This document shows positions 49,406 through 61,539 of a DNA stretch of 64,000 bases, piece after piece. The notes beneath the pieces are model-generated. The model was given only the letters and a program-made list of their open reading frames with translations, was not told the origin of the DNA and ran no database searches. The stretch is from Margaritifera margaritifera (Eukaryota; Mollusca; Bivalvia; Unionida; Margaritiferidae), in contig JAQPZY010001684.1 of the NCBI GenBank assembly GCA_029931535.1, forward strand, positions 3,801,001-3,865,000, in the 5' to 3' direction. Numbering within the stretch: position 1 is the first letter of the stretch; each line of letters opens with the position of its first letter. Position numbers and translations under genes: made by a program.

Positions 49406-49880
49406 TAAATACATAAACAGACTATGTGTAAATCATCACATCAACTGCATTTGTTATGTCCTTTTAGCAGCGTAATTCAACATGTAAGAACTTTTTTTGT
49501 AAGTAATATACACAAATTCAGCTTTTTACAACGTAACTATCGATCAACCATTTTAATGAAAATTTCATGTTATGTCTGAAATATGAAATATTATCGAAGA
49601 AATAATAATTTTGTAGAAAGTCTTTGGCTACCGAATATGTGTAGTTAAAGTTCCATTACATAAGTAAATAGATATGACTCCATGACAACGCACATTGCTC
49701 CGTATAACGGATAATTTATCAAATGATGGTGAATTCGGTTATGTGTCACAAAGAAGTTCATCTTCTCACATTCTAACATTCTTGTAGCTTCCTACAGTTT
49801 TTTTTTTTTAAATGTTGACTCGAACATTTATGTCGGTTCATTGTATTAGGTATTACCTTTCTATTTCGTCATATATCTGT
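49406..49880. other. Intron sequence, nothing recognised
   Basis: AT-rich intron spacer. Confidence 0.45.
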
Positions 49881-50295
49881 CAATATAAGTTGAATTTGTT
49901 GGGGTGAAGTATCGATACTAATTTCACACAAACTAATAATGTGGTTCATTGAGTGCAATATGTTATATTAAACTGTTGGGGTGAAGTATCGGAGCGGATT
50001 ATAACTTCATACAATCTAATGATGCGGTCCATTGAGTGCAATATGTAGTATTACATTGTTGTGTGTTGTCTCGTGGCGGATAATAACTTCATACAATCTA
50101 ATAATGTTTTCTTATGAGTGCAATATGTCATTCAATTATTGGGATGAAGTGTTTAGGCGGATTTTAACTTCATACAATCTAATAATGCGGTGCATTGAAT
50201 GCACGTTTTGTTAAATTGTTGGGGTGAAGTACTGGGGCGGATAATAACTTCATACAATCTAATAATGCGGACCAATGAGTGTAATATATCATATT
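49881..50295. repeat. Minisatellite, ~85-bp unit, about 5 copies
   Basis: GTTGGGGTGAAGTATCGG, CGGATAATAACTTCATACAA, TCTAATAATGCGGTCCATTG and AGTGCAATATGTCATATTA recur, just before exon B in genomic order. Confidence 0.92.
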
Positions 50296-50358
50296 ACTCA
50301 GTTACGTTGTATTTCATTTATGGTCTAAACATATGAACTAGAAGAATCTGTTACTCAC

Positions 50359-50449
50359 AGTTTTTGACATCACGCCTGCAACTATCGGGGCAATCATACC
50401 TGCTGTGGTGGCAATGGAGTTACATATTCCAAAAACTGTTCCTGTCTAG
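50359..50449 (-). CDS. SLC17-like exon B (GTVFGICNS helix) with early TAG
   Basis: Donor |GTGAGT (50353-50358). The preferred acceptor TTTTGTAG| leaves exon start C, then TAG at 50446-50448, then ACA GGA ACA GTT. It encodes TGTVFGICNSIATTAGMIAP and IVAGVMSKT. The alternative acceptor CTAG| just after removes the stop but needs the upstream exon to end at the weaker GTGTAA donor. Confidence 0.75.
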
Positions 50450-50459
50450 CTACAAAAAA

Positions 50460-51469
50460 GTAAAGAAAGAAAGTTAAAATTATTATGTCGATATCAAATG
50501 ACCAGTATATGTTGACGCAATAAAGTTAGTACTAGTAAACCTTAATAATCTATCCAGGATAGGCTCAGAATTGATTTTCTTTCATTTTCCAGTAGTAGTT
50601 CCCGTGTGAACAAAGCTACTGGTAGCTAGGAAAATCTGGACTATTGTCGATTTCTATAACAAATAATACATCAACAAAGCAAGAAAAATGTGTGCTTGCA
50701 ATTAGAAAACAAGTATTTTAAACACAAATATTGCTTTGAATGCAAATGTTCATTATATTTAATTAAATCTCTAATCTCTGATAGGTATAAAGTGTCTATT
50801 GTACGATTGATAGTACCTGTACTAAACGTAAGTAATGTATGGATAGATCTATATGTGGCATTAGTCTGTGTATTGAAACTTGAAATGCACTAATACATCA
50901 ACTGACACTTCCACTGTCATTACACTCAAGCTTGTTACTTATTTACAAATTGAAGAGCTTCAAAGGTAAGAGGTCATTCGTGGTAAAATGGTTTATGTTT
51001 CCAAGCAATTACGCGCTAAAATAAATCAGAATTTTAGGCACCTTGTGTAAAAATGTATGAGTATTATCAAGTGTAACAAAATCCTTGCATATGTGTACAT
51101 TTTATTTTTTCTGATACGTTCACATGTGCACCCACTTGAGTGTAAGTGTATTTTTATCCCGAATGATCTCTGACCTATTGCAAGGAATACACCTTGCATT
51201 TCTATTCCTAGACTAGTGGATTGGTCTACTGATGGTTTGCTGGGGTATGTTTAATACAGATAACAAATAAAGAAGCATGTGATTTATTAGCCCCATCTAT
51301 ACTTATTAAACGGACGAAAGCACCAGTAAGCAATTGCTTTTATTTCATATGCAGACAGTATTTCATTTCCTTCTTTGTCTCTTTTCACATTTTTCAACAT
51401 TGCAAACTTTAGTTATATAAAAAAAAAAGAAATTACAAAGAAAAATAACATACAACAAATTAATTTGGA
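50460..51469. other. Intron between SLC17-like exons A and B
   Basis: AT-rich, nothing recognised. Confidence 0.45.
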
Positions 51470-51475
51470 ACTTAC

Positions 51476-51686
51476 ACTCCAGAAAAATCCATGTAGATTA
51501 CTGTCAAACCTCCGGCAGACAGACCCTCAAATACTGTACATAGGCACAACAAAACAACAGCATAATTACGTGTATCACAGGTTACAAATCCTATTATTAG
51601 AAGACAGACCCCTGAGCCTAGAAATGCTGAAATATACAGAAAAGTCACGGCTATTGTGCGTTTAGTGGCACCTTTAGTACTGAATC
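51476..51686 (-). CDS. SLC17-like exon A (two helices)
   Basis: Acceptor TTTCAG| at the high end and donor |GTAAGT (51470-51475) at the low end. It reads GFSTKGATKRTIAVTFLYIS, then helix AFLGSGVCLLIIGFVTC and helix NYAVVLLCLCTVFEGLSAGG, ending MDFSG. 211 nt. The family-typical hydrophobic pair, with short polar link DTR, is clear. Confidence 0.75.
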
Positions 51687-51689
51687 CTG

Positions 51690-52860
51690 AAATAGAAATA
51701 CAATCAAATGTACTAATGAATATATTAAAAGATAGATTTTGTACTTTTATCAATCTAACTTTACTGCACATCTGTGCATTCAACGTTTTTATGAAGTACA
51801 GTTAGTCAATTGCTGTTCTCAAAAATTAATACGCAGCTTTACATTGTGCTGAAGGACGATCAGGGGGTCGTACGCGTTTTGGTTTCTGTTATTTTTAGAT
51901 CGATCCGGACGGTTGCATGGTAACACAATAGTGGAATAGCAGACGGAATTGACCATGCCTCACTTTACGCGTATTTTGTGGCGGAATCAATGCCCAAACT
52001 CAAATGAATGCCATTTTTTACGCTGTCGTATGGATACAAAAGGAGCTATTGAAGTTACAAAAAGACAAATGTATGAATATCGACTTGCGGGTCATGACGA
52101 CCTGACACGTCTATATTATTTATTTTCTTTAAAATCGTGTTTTTACTAATATTTATCTTATATTAGTGATTAGTTGGTAGTATACATTCTTGTGTTTCGC
52201 TGATGTTATAATATAAACAAATTTTGACCGGAAATGTTAACATTATGCTTCAAATTTGGTAACTGTCGTTCCCTAAAAGCCTTGAAAAGGTTAATAATGT
52301 GAGGTGTTTCATTAAAGAAATATAATTTATGAAGTCTGAAACAGAGAACATCGGAATTTTAAAACAATCCACGATTGTCAGACACATCCTTGAACGACAC
52401 TTATTCGACAAATACACTTGGAATACAAAATCTTGATAGGTCACTTCGTCGACAGATCACCTGGTCAACATTTTAGATTTGTATGGCCTTAATGAAAGTA
52501 GTAAAAGACAGACATGGAGTCACAAGGGAATAACAACTAAATTCCACAGATATCTTCTACCTTATTAGCTTCCTGAGCAATATTTTCCATGATCATAAAC
52601 CACGTTGTAGAGTTTGCATTCAGTGTTATTTTTGCAAAGAGTTCCAAATGAAACTGAGGAATTTTAGCAAACACATTGAGTTTTACTTCATTATCTCCTT
52701 TTCATTGTAACCACCAAGTTTATAAATTCTATAAATGAAAAGGGCCAGGAAAGTAAAAGCACATATTTTACACTATGAATTGAACATTAACTATCCATTT
52801 CGGACATGGTTTAACCTGGTTATGCTTAATCACTTTGTGTAAATAGCAGTTCTTTTCATT
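51690..52860. other. Spacer, no upstream transporter exon seen
   Basis: I looked on the minus strand for the GWPSVFY-type and ERS-type exons that should precede exon A and found none. Short frames on both strands are motif-free. Confidence 0.4.
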
Positions 52861-52882
52861 TCACTGCAGAGAATCTAACGCA

Positions 52883-53450
52883 ATGGGACCTACAGACGAA
52901 GATCTACTTAAATGTAATGTCTGCAACAAATTATACAGATCAAAAAGGCCACTGAATGCGCACAAGAAACAAATGCATTCAGATCCAACATTCATCACCA
53001 ACATATAGCAATACCACCAGGAAGAAAAATATTTTGTTCCCACTGTGGAAAATCATTTAGAACTGCATGAATCCCAACAGGACACATATAGGTCAAACAC
53101 AACAACAACCGAAACATAATTTGCAAATATTGTGCTCAGCAATTTTCTAATAAAAATCATCTAGAAGGTCACAAGTCAGCAATAAATGGTTTAGAGAAAA
53201 AGTTCAAATGTGATACATGTGGAGGAAAATTTAGCTACAAAAGTATGTTTTTCGACATCAATAATGTGTATGGAATAACCCAGAGACATACCACAGAAAG
53301 AATGTGGAATATGTGGAAAATAGTTCAGGAACAAGAAAAGTCTTAAGCAAGACCAAACAGTGCATAAAGAACCAAATATTATTTGTCATGTTTGTGGTCG
53401 GGCCATTAAATGGAAATCTAGTTTTAGGTCACATTCTTAACGATTGTGGA
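52883..53450 (+). pseudogene. C2H2 zinc-finger protein remnant
   Basis: A splice-acceptor-like TTTCACTGCAG precedes MGPTDEDLLKCNVCNKLYRS, whose first finger (KCNVCNKLYRSKRPLNAHKK followed by QMH) has the C-x2-C...H-x4-H pattern. Further finger halves follow in other frames: FCSHCGKSFRTA (53035), NIICKYCAQQFSNKNHLEGH (53110), KFKCDTCGGKFSYKSMF (53200), ECGICGK-like (53300) and ICHVCGRAIKWKSSF (53380). Stops at 53008 and after each block show decay. C2H2 arrays bind DNA or RNA; no function is left here. It may be a decayed exon rather than a retrocopy, given the acceptor. Confidence 0.8.
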
Positions 53451-53644
53451 ACTGCTGAGAGAATTCGGGTAGAAAGTCTTTCTTTTTTCGGAAGATTTCT
53501 TTGTTTTGAGATATTTTATTACAATGATATTTTATGATGGAGAGAAAGAGAGAGTCTTGTAACACAGTAACAACGTTTATTGGTTTCATTTAAATGTTTT
53601 GCTTGTTTTCCATTTCATGTTACGTCTGCAGGTCTCTGCTAATT

Positions 53645-53648
<4 letters not shown>

Positions 53649-53733
<85 letters not shown>
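53649..53733. repeat. Compound (GT)n(GA)n microsatellite
   Basis: GT run followed by a long GA run, the same arrangement as at 24.66 kb. Confidence 0.97.
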
Positions 53734-53735
<2 letters not shown>

Positions 53736-56049
53736 CTTAAAGATACATACAATTACTGGTAGTACATTACACGTTTTATTGTTTATTTTTTGTTTAAAAT
53801 TATTCTTCATGTATATTTTGTGGTTCTTGATACCTGTTTTTGTTTGTATGTTAACATGAGTGATATATAGAGAAGAATACAGAGTGAGATGATATATAAC
53901 CTAAGTCTTGTTCCATGATATATTTGTGATATTACAAATTTGAGGAAAGTTGGTTCTTTATATTATTGCCAGAATAATTCCTCATATTTTGCATTTTATC
54001 GTGACATTTTGGAATCCATGGCTGATAAAGCGTTACGGATTGAACACAATTAGTGCTTGTCATATATTCGGTGTGAAATTACTTGGAAGCATTCTTTGCT
54101 GCTACTGGCATTGTGGTACGGGTGTTGAAAATGGATTATGCGTGTACAGTACGTACGTATGTATCTATGTAGGTAGGTAGGTAGGTAGATACGATGGAGG
54201 AAAGCAATAAATGACAAATGACGACACTCTACATAGAAATTTGCCAGCGACTGCATATCTATGTATGTGCCTACGCGTGCATACACGTATATATGCATGT
54301 ATGGTACATAAAATGCACTTACACTCATGCATGCAAACAAGTATCGGGGTATGCACGAACATTAAGTATGTATTTATGTATACATGTATTTTCTCCAAAA
54401 TTTCGTTTTCGTACATATGCTCATATATTTGTCTGATTACTATTGATCTTGGACTTTTGTAAAAACAATATTCTTTTCGTGCAAACTCTTAACTACAAAA
54501 TACAACTGCAAGATCGCTGTCACGTCAATAACTCTTTAAATCTGTAACATGGCTTAAAAGTACTATTCAGCAGTGTTTTGGCATTGATTCCGCCAGAAAC
54601 TTCTCACAACAGACAATAAAGAGGAAACAATATTCACATCGCGGTAAATTCCGTCGACTTTTCCACCATTTTGATACCACGAAAGCTTTTGGATCAACCT
54701 AAAAATGACAAAAACCAAAACATGTCTGACCCCCCTTGTTGATGACATCGTAGATTTTGTGTTAAAACAGAGCGTAAGACCCTATGAAAAGTATCAAAGT
54801 ATCCTTAAATAACAACAACAATAACAATATCAACCACGACGATTACAACAGCACCAACACAGCTTAAATATCAAAAGCGAACCACACCTAACCAAAACTT
54901 GACGCTCTAGATATATATCCCTGCTCTTACGTCTTCATGTAGGATTCATTCATGTAAGAATAAGGAGGGATATTATATTGTAATTCAGGCAATTTCCGGT
55001 GAATTTTAATGGAAAGAAGTGGTTGGTTGGTGGAATATTAAATTTTCGGATGTCTTTGTAATAACGTATACACTGTGTTTGTAATAGTAAGTAAAATTTC
55101 TCACAATCAAGTTGTCATTTAAAATATGTCGCTCATAAATAATGATTACACGGATATGTGTCTCGAAACAAAACAAGAAATAATCTTGAAAATAACATTG
55201 CAGCTCCTTATTTGAGCAGCCCCGAACACTAAATCTCTTATTGATGAAAAGATCTTTTTTCTGATGATGATTATGTCATACTTTACAGTAAAGTTTCAGA
55301 TTTTATGATTTGTAAGAAATGTTCCATTATGTCAACCTATGTTGTAATTTATTTTCATTTGGTGAGAAAATATTGTTTAGAATTTTAAAACTTACATCAT
55401 ATTTGACGTCATCATCTAGTTCGTTATCTAATGAGCCTGATACGAATTTTATTCTTAGGACAGTTCATTTGTTAAACAATTAATGGTTATGAATTGGTAA
55501 TTTTGAGTATTTCAATATCCTAAACTGAAATAATGAAACTAATAACGGCCACTGATGTATCCATGAATTTTGTCAAAATACAAGACCTCTAGCTGTGTAA
55601 TGCCTTGACTCGTCGTATTGATTTATGTATAACACATTTTTATCAGATACCGTATAAATTAGAAGATTTCCGCGTGGTTTTATTTTTGCGACTTTAGCTA
55701 TTTAGAGGAAATTTACGAAAATGTTAACTTCGTTGAAATATATGGAGTAAAACAATCCGCGCCATCGAGTTCCTAAATTGAACAAATGGAATAATTTGAT
55801 ATCTTAAATTTGCAACATTTTAACAACGCGTAAATTCCGCTTTATACGGTATTCCTGATAATATTTAGCCATAATGTGAGAAAGCGTAATCATGCGATAA
55901 ACAGGTTCATTAAGCAAAAGCATTTTATGCTCCATCAATATTAAGTATTACTTTCAAATATTATTTTCTTTAATAATAACGTTTATGTTTTAAGCTTTAA
56001 GTATTCAGCCTGAAAAGCTAATCGTCCGTATGGTCCTCATACAAATGTA
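53734..56049. other. Spacer, nothing recognised
   Basis: Includes a TAGG/GTAT-rich patch (54140-54440) that creates false frames on both strands, and AT-rich sequence without motif. Confidence 0.4.
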
Positions 56050-56345
56050 TAATGAGTTTTTATACATACATCAGTTACAATGGTCCTAATAAAAATGTAT
56101 ACTAACTACATTTGTACATATATCAGTTAAAATGGTCCTCATAAAATGTATACTAACTACATTTGTACATATATCAGTTACAATGGTCCTCATAAAATGT
56201 ATACTAACTACATTTGTACATATATCAGTTAAAATGGTCCTCATAAAATGTATACTAACTACATTTGTACATATATCAGTTACAATGGTCCTCATAAAAA
56301 TGTATACTAATATAATTTTTTATACATACATCAGTTACAACTCGT
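56050..56345. repeat. Minisatellite, ~51-bp unit, 5-6 copies
   Basis: ATCAGTTACAATGGTCCTCA, TAAAATGTATACTAACTACA and TTTGTACATAT repeat. Copies alternate GTTACAATGG and GTTAAAATGG. Confidence 0.95.
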
Positions 56346-56509
56346 TATCTTACACCTTTGACTAAAATGACTTTTAAAATAGAAGATGATGATATCATTA
56401 ATTTAAACAATAAAAGAAGAGTAAAATATGTGTATAAAATAAAATTTTAATATAAGTCTAGATATTGTGGCACAAGTTAACCATCATTACAATGATTTTA
56501 AATTTGCAG

Positions 56510-58100
56510 TGTGAAGTTAAATTTCTAATTTCAATAGAAATTGTGTTCCATAATTTATGGACACGATACAGCCAGAGATTTATAGAAATAGGAAGAGCAA
56601 GATCGAGATCGTGGAATTAAAAGATTATGGCTTGAAAAGGAACTGTGATGTTTTAGCGCTTTGGTGAAATATGATAGATATTCATGCACAAGGCCACTGA
56701 CCGCCTTGTACATAACGCAACCTTTATACAAAGCAACACGTTCACAAAATGGTAACCAATATAATCTAGAAAACATGTTAGAAGATGGTGTAAAATATCA
56801 GTTTTTAGGATTACTCGTGCAGAATTTTTTGTAACTTAGTAATTAGTTTGAGAATACTGTAGTTGTCCCAGACATTGCAACCATACTGGTAAAATATAGT
56901 CATTGTAAGATAGATTATGAATATTTTCAGAACTTTGATTAGAAAGGTGCAATCCGTAAACTCGTAAAAGACAAATGTGATTACCTTGAGTGTCCCAATG
57001 AAGATTTCTATCAAATGAAAATACCTAAACAATGTTTGAGAGTATACAGAGGAGAGTTCAAAGCAAACGATTCCAAGTCTGAGTACATAATATGTCGACA
57101 GTTTCTGAGTGGAGCCAATTGTCATACAAATAGTTTCAGTACAGGATGTGTCAACAGTATCTGAATAGAGCCGTTTGTCATAAAAGTAGTTTGAGTACAG
57201 GATATCGACACTTTCTGAGTGGAAACAACTTTTATACAAGCAGGTTTTGATAGATTTATGTGTTTATGATAACTGACATCGGAGTAGAGCTGCAAGAATG
57301 GTGGATGCTTGTGTCGTCAGCGAATAGATAGAAATTAGAATATGTGAGATATATAGGTTAATCGTTAATAAAGATTAGAAAAAGAACAGGTCCCAAAAAG
57401 GGAGCCTTGAAGGATGTCACATTTTACTGGTTCTAATTCTAACGAGTGTTTCCATTACTGACACTTTGAGTTCTGTTTGTTAGGTAAGACTTCTGCTAAT
57501 AGCGTGCAAGAGTTGAACATTTATAGGCTGCTAATTTCTTCAGATGAATCTCGTGATCAAAGCAAACTAATGCCTTTTTGAAATGTATAAAGACAAACCC
57601 GGTGATTCTACCTGGGTTAAAAACAGACATCCATTCGTCTATTAATTAAGTTAGGACAGTTTGATAGGAGTGATTTTGTTTGAATCCCGATTGAGATCGA
57701 TGCAGAAGATTATGTTTATTTATATAACGAAATAGGTGGGTAGCAACGTGTTTCTCAGTTATTTTGTAAATGACGGACATGACAGAAATAGGTTTATAAT
57801 TTGATGGGTTGTTCTTGGGTAGGCCTTTATGATTGGGAAAGGCTTGCTTCAAGGAATCAAGGAATACTCCAGTTTCCAAACAGTTACGGAAGAGATCAGT
57901 AAGAGAGATCTAAAATATGTGCAGAAAGCTTTAATATTCCGACACTAATCCCATCTGGTCCGGTAGTTTACTTCGTATCAAGACTGAAAAGAATGTTAAA
58001 AACTTCATGAACAGAGAATCTAATTACAACAAAGTCAATATCAGAAGGTACTCATGCTACTACCAAATCAGATAAGGAGGACATGTCATATGGGATCAGC
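56510..58100 (-). pseudogene. Non-LTR retrotransposon (LINE) reverse transcriptase remnant
   Basis: From high to low coordinates on minus: TTGPDGIS near 57960, then NNPSNYKPISVMSVIYKITE and SGFKQNHSYQTVL (57646-57879), the catalytic FADD in SNFYLFADDTSIHHS (57313-57324), and the C-terminal LYWLPFCERVALYKGCVMYK with VPRSR-like LLIPRSRSCSS (56555-56776). This order (fingers, palm with [FY]xDD, thumb, C-terminal tail) is that of CR1/Jockey-like LINE RTs. Many shifts and stops occur, and no endonuclease domain is found upstream within the next kilobase, so the copy is 5'-truncated, as usual for LINEs. Confidence 0.88.
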
Positions 58101-58829
58101 ACTACGCAGTGGAAAGAACTTCGATATTATTTACGGCTAAACACATTTTTACATAGGGTGAATGTCATGATCGCTTTTCAAAATTTCCACCATTTTGGCC
58201 GAAAAAGAGAACTGCATACGTCAAATTAGTTGCATATCATGAAGAGGTCTCATTCGTAAACCCTTTGATTACGGCGATGAAATCATTGGTCACAGTGACG
58301 TTTATCTTTTGGCTTTATAAAAGCATTGGCGAGAAACTGAATTTGCATGACGTCACCTTGTTCTAATTTGTGCGGTGCACCTGCGTTTTGCTTAAACGTA
58401 GGCGTTTTGGGTGGTACAATACTACATCACGTATTATCCTTCTGTTTCTTTACAACAATATAATGGCCTGTTCTTTTATCAAAACTTAATCGAATCAATA
58501 TCCAGACAATAAATATATTATAAATTTTCCCTGGCATTGTTTAGCTTTAAAAGCTCCTCGAATACAAACTTTCGTTTCGGACGATTTTTTTGATTATTAA
58601 AAATTAACTTCATCAAGTCTGCTAAAACCGGATTATTTAAACATCGCACCTCATTAATTGTCTTTTTAAAAGCTAGGCGCACCTGCTAGGCAATTTTTCG
58701 AAATACATTTTGCTTAAACGTACGCATGTTGTGTGGTACAACACTACATCACTCACGCATCATCCTTCTGTTTCTTCACAACAATTTACTGGCCTGTTCC
58801 TCTGTGAAAACTTAATCAAATCGCTACCC

Positions 58830-58836
<7 letters not shown>
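58101..58836. other. Spacer with an internal ~80-bp duplication
   Basis: TTTTGCTTAAACGTA, GTGTGGTACAACACTACATC, ATCCTTCTGTTTCTTCACAA and ACTTAATC phrases at 58390-58510 recur at 58708-58835. Nothing coding. Confidence 0.6.

Positions 58837-58912
<76 letters not shown>
58837..58912. repeat. (TA)n tract
   Basis: Pure TA run following the second copy of the duplication. Confidence 0.97.
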
Positions 58913-58917
<5 letters not shown>

Positions 58918-59029
58918 TGATTAGTCGGAATTGATGTTGATCAGTGGCAATAAGTATTTGGACATTCCGGGTGACTCCTTTTCTATTATTAGGTGGGTCT
59001 GACCGACTCTGATCAAGTTTCTTAATCCC

Positions 59030-59935
59030 GATTGTCCAGTCATGTTAACTTCCCGAAAGTCCAATAGTGTCCCAAACGTAAAAATAAATTCACATAAGCC
59101 CAATAGCGACCCAGATGTAATGTTCAATTCCCATAGATGGCCATACCGTCACCAATGTACCGTAATGTTAATTAATATAGGGGCAATAGTGATCCAAAAC
59201 TAATCTTAAATTTCCGTTGGACCAGTAGTGTGTCAAACGTAATGTTAAATTCCCATACATGTCCATGGGGTACTAAACGTAAAACTCTACTTTGATAAGC
59301 CCCACAGCGACCGAAACGTAATGCTAAATTCCCATAGATGGCCATACTGTCACAAATTTGTTGTAATGTTTGTTCCTATAGGTCACCATAGTGTCCCAAA
59401 CGTAATGTTACATTCCCACTGGCCCCATAGCGTAATGTTAAAATCCAATAAGTGGCCATACCGTCCCAAAAAGTAATGTTAAATTCCCACAGATTGAAAT
59501 AATGTCCCAAATGTAATGTTAAACTGCCAGAGGCCCCATAGTGACCCACATGTAATGTTCAATTCTCATCTATGGCCATAATGTCACAAATTTGCCGTAA
59601 TGTTAATTCGCATAGAGGGTCATTGAGACCCCAACTTAATGTTAAATTTCCGAAAGGTACCATAGTGTCCCAAACGTAAACGTCAAACTTCCATAAGCCC
59701 CATAGCGATACAATCGTATCGTTAAATTTCCATAGATGGCCATAGCATCCCAAATTTGCTGTAATGTTAATTCCAATAGGGTGCCATATTGACCCAAACG
59801 AAATATTAAATTTTCATAGGGCGCGATAGTGTCCCAAACGTAACGTTGAATTCCCACAATCCCCAGAGCGATCCAGACGTAATGTTAAATTTCCATAAAT
59901 TGCCATACCAACAGAAATTTGACGTAATGTCATTT
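59030..59935. repeat. Diverged tandem repeat, ~55-60-bp unit
   Basis: GTCCCAAACGTAATGTTAAA, TTCCCATAGATGGCCATA and CACAAATTTGCCGTAATGTT alternate along 900 bp, with a possible longer order of about 240 bp. The minus-strand frames are artefacts of the repeat. Confidence 0.85.
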
Positions 59936-60017
59936 ACCCTAGTGGTACTCTTGACTACTAACAAGCGCAATTATATCCTCTTAAAATAAAGAGCATTAGT
60001 GGACTCTTTTGAGGAAG

Positions 60018-60062
60018 AAGAAGAAGCTGAAGAAGAAGATGATGATGATGATGATGTTGATG
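60018..60062. repeat. (GAA)n(GAT)n microsatellite
   Basis: GAAGAAGAAG followed by GATGATGATG. Confidence 0.9.
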
Positions 60063-61530
60063 AATATGAAAGGACGTATATCAGCTATAGATTGTCATAA
60101 TGTTTTGAAACAATATTAACATATATCAGGTGTTTATAAAAATTTGCAAAGTTGCAGCTCTTTTCATCTTCTTGTATGAAAAGTAATTCTGTATCGTACA
60201 GATTTGAACTGATAACGTCACTCAAAGAAATCTTCTAGGCAGGGGCAAGTCTTTCCTGTCAATGACCCTGTACCCATTAAGTCGTCAGATGACGTGTACT
60301 AAAGTCGTCACTCAAATATTTCTGCTGTTCTATATTTAAAATAAAAAGTAATATTTTACCTATTTAATCTCTATCCCCTTGTCTCCTGTCTTACGATAAA
60401 TATTGATAGCAATCGTTCTCTGATGCCATTAGGTATATATGTTTATATTAAGATTTAATTTAATTCCTCTATTTTTTTAAAAATTTAACTAAAAAAATAT
60501 TTTATTTCTTTGAATTATTCGGTTACTATTTTAACTAGCAGTTTAGGTTAAATTAAACTTTATATAGGTGTCAGAATATTTAAAATTATGGATACTTGAA
60601 GTCTTTTACAGGTTTCTGATGGAAGAGATATTCAAAAACTTCGATAATAATAGGCATATTGCAGATACTTTTTCAGAATTAAAGACAAATTCACTCCCTA
60701 TACTAGATTATATTTGAGGAAGTTTTAAATCTGAAAATTACACTCTCGGTGATTATAACATAATTATTGTATGGAAAAAGTACATTTTTATCTAGTCAAA
60801 TATTTGTTAAATATCCTGACACAGTCTTCAAAATCAGTGTATCTGAATAACGTTAAATTGATGTCGGTTATTACTCCTTCAGGATGATGTAAATATCTTC
60901 CCATATTAACTGATTTTGGTTAATTTTGTGGTAATTCTTTGTTGATTGCAGAGTTTATTGATGATTAGAGCAAATGAGCATGCTAAATATTTTGTCCAGA
61001 AAAAAATGTATAGTTAATTTTTGATATCGTAGACCAGCTTGTAATCTTTAACATTGCATTTGTTTTTTCAGCTTTTTTTAAATATAGTGAAAATCAGTTT
61101 CATCTTTTTGAATGTTATCCCTTTCAATTGCTTCTGTGATGTCATTTATTACCGTGTTATGACATTTGCCTACAATGTAGTGGACTTATCACCTTTTTCA
61201 TGTGAACCATTTGTTTAACTGTGATGTATTTGGGTGTTCTTTCTTCTCTATGGTTTTGTGATCTTCATTTTCTAATGCGAGGTTTTGTCCTCGCCTGTCA
61301 CATTCTATAAACTAGTTATCTTTCAAAAACTCGAAGTTGTCATCTTCCTTGATACTATTATCTATTTATTGTGCTTCCAACATTTATTTTATTTTAACTC
61401 AGTGGTGTTTTATGTTAGTTCACAACTGTGAAACGGTTCATCATATCGCTTTCATCTCACGTGTACATATCAACTACCTATCATTGTTATGTTCTTCAAA
61501 TATTTCCAGCATTTACACGTCATTTAGTTG
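60063..61530. other. AT-rich spacer, weak minus-strand remnants
   Basis: On minus, short stretches downstream of the integrase (for example KEDDNFEFLKDN near 61330) may be the eroded tail of the same element. Nothing is assignable. Confidence 0.3.
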
Positions 61531-61539
61531 CTGTAGAGA

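Larger units (their letters stand above)
46034..51686 (-). pseudogene. SLC17-family anion transporter (sialin/VGLUT-like), 3' part, with in-frame TAG
   Basis: Three minus-strand exons are recognisable: 51476-51686, 50359-50449 and 46034-46228. They encode the last membrane helices of a major-facilitator carrier of the SLC17 (Na/phosphate cotransporter, sialin, vesicular glutamate) family. Landmarks are the DFSG position corresponding to the family's LDIAP, then GTVFGICNSIATTAGMIAP and the C-terminal EEWRNFFYLTAGLNILGAVV. All junctions have GT/AG sites and compatible phase. Joined at the consensus sites, the second exon opens C-TAG-ACA, so a stop stands where the family usually has an aromatic residue. 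A shifted donor and acceptor would avoid it but delete two residues. Upstream exons were not found within the window. The carrier family moves organic anions across lysosomal or synaptic-vesicle membranes. This is either a pseudogene or carries a sequence error. Confidence 0.75.

Noticed and set aside
54050..54462. Four overlapping frames of 72-96 codons on both strands
   Set aside because: They arise from a low-complexity GTAT/TAGG/CATG-rich patch and shadow each other. No motif.
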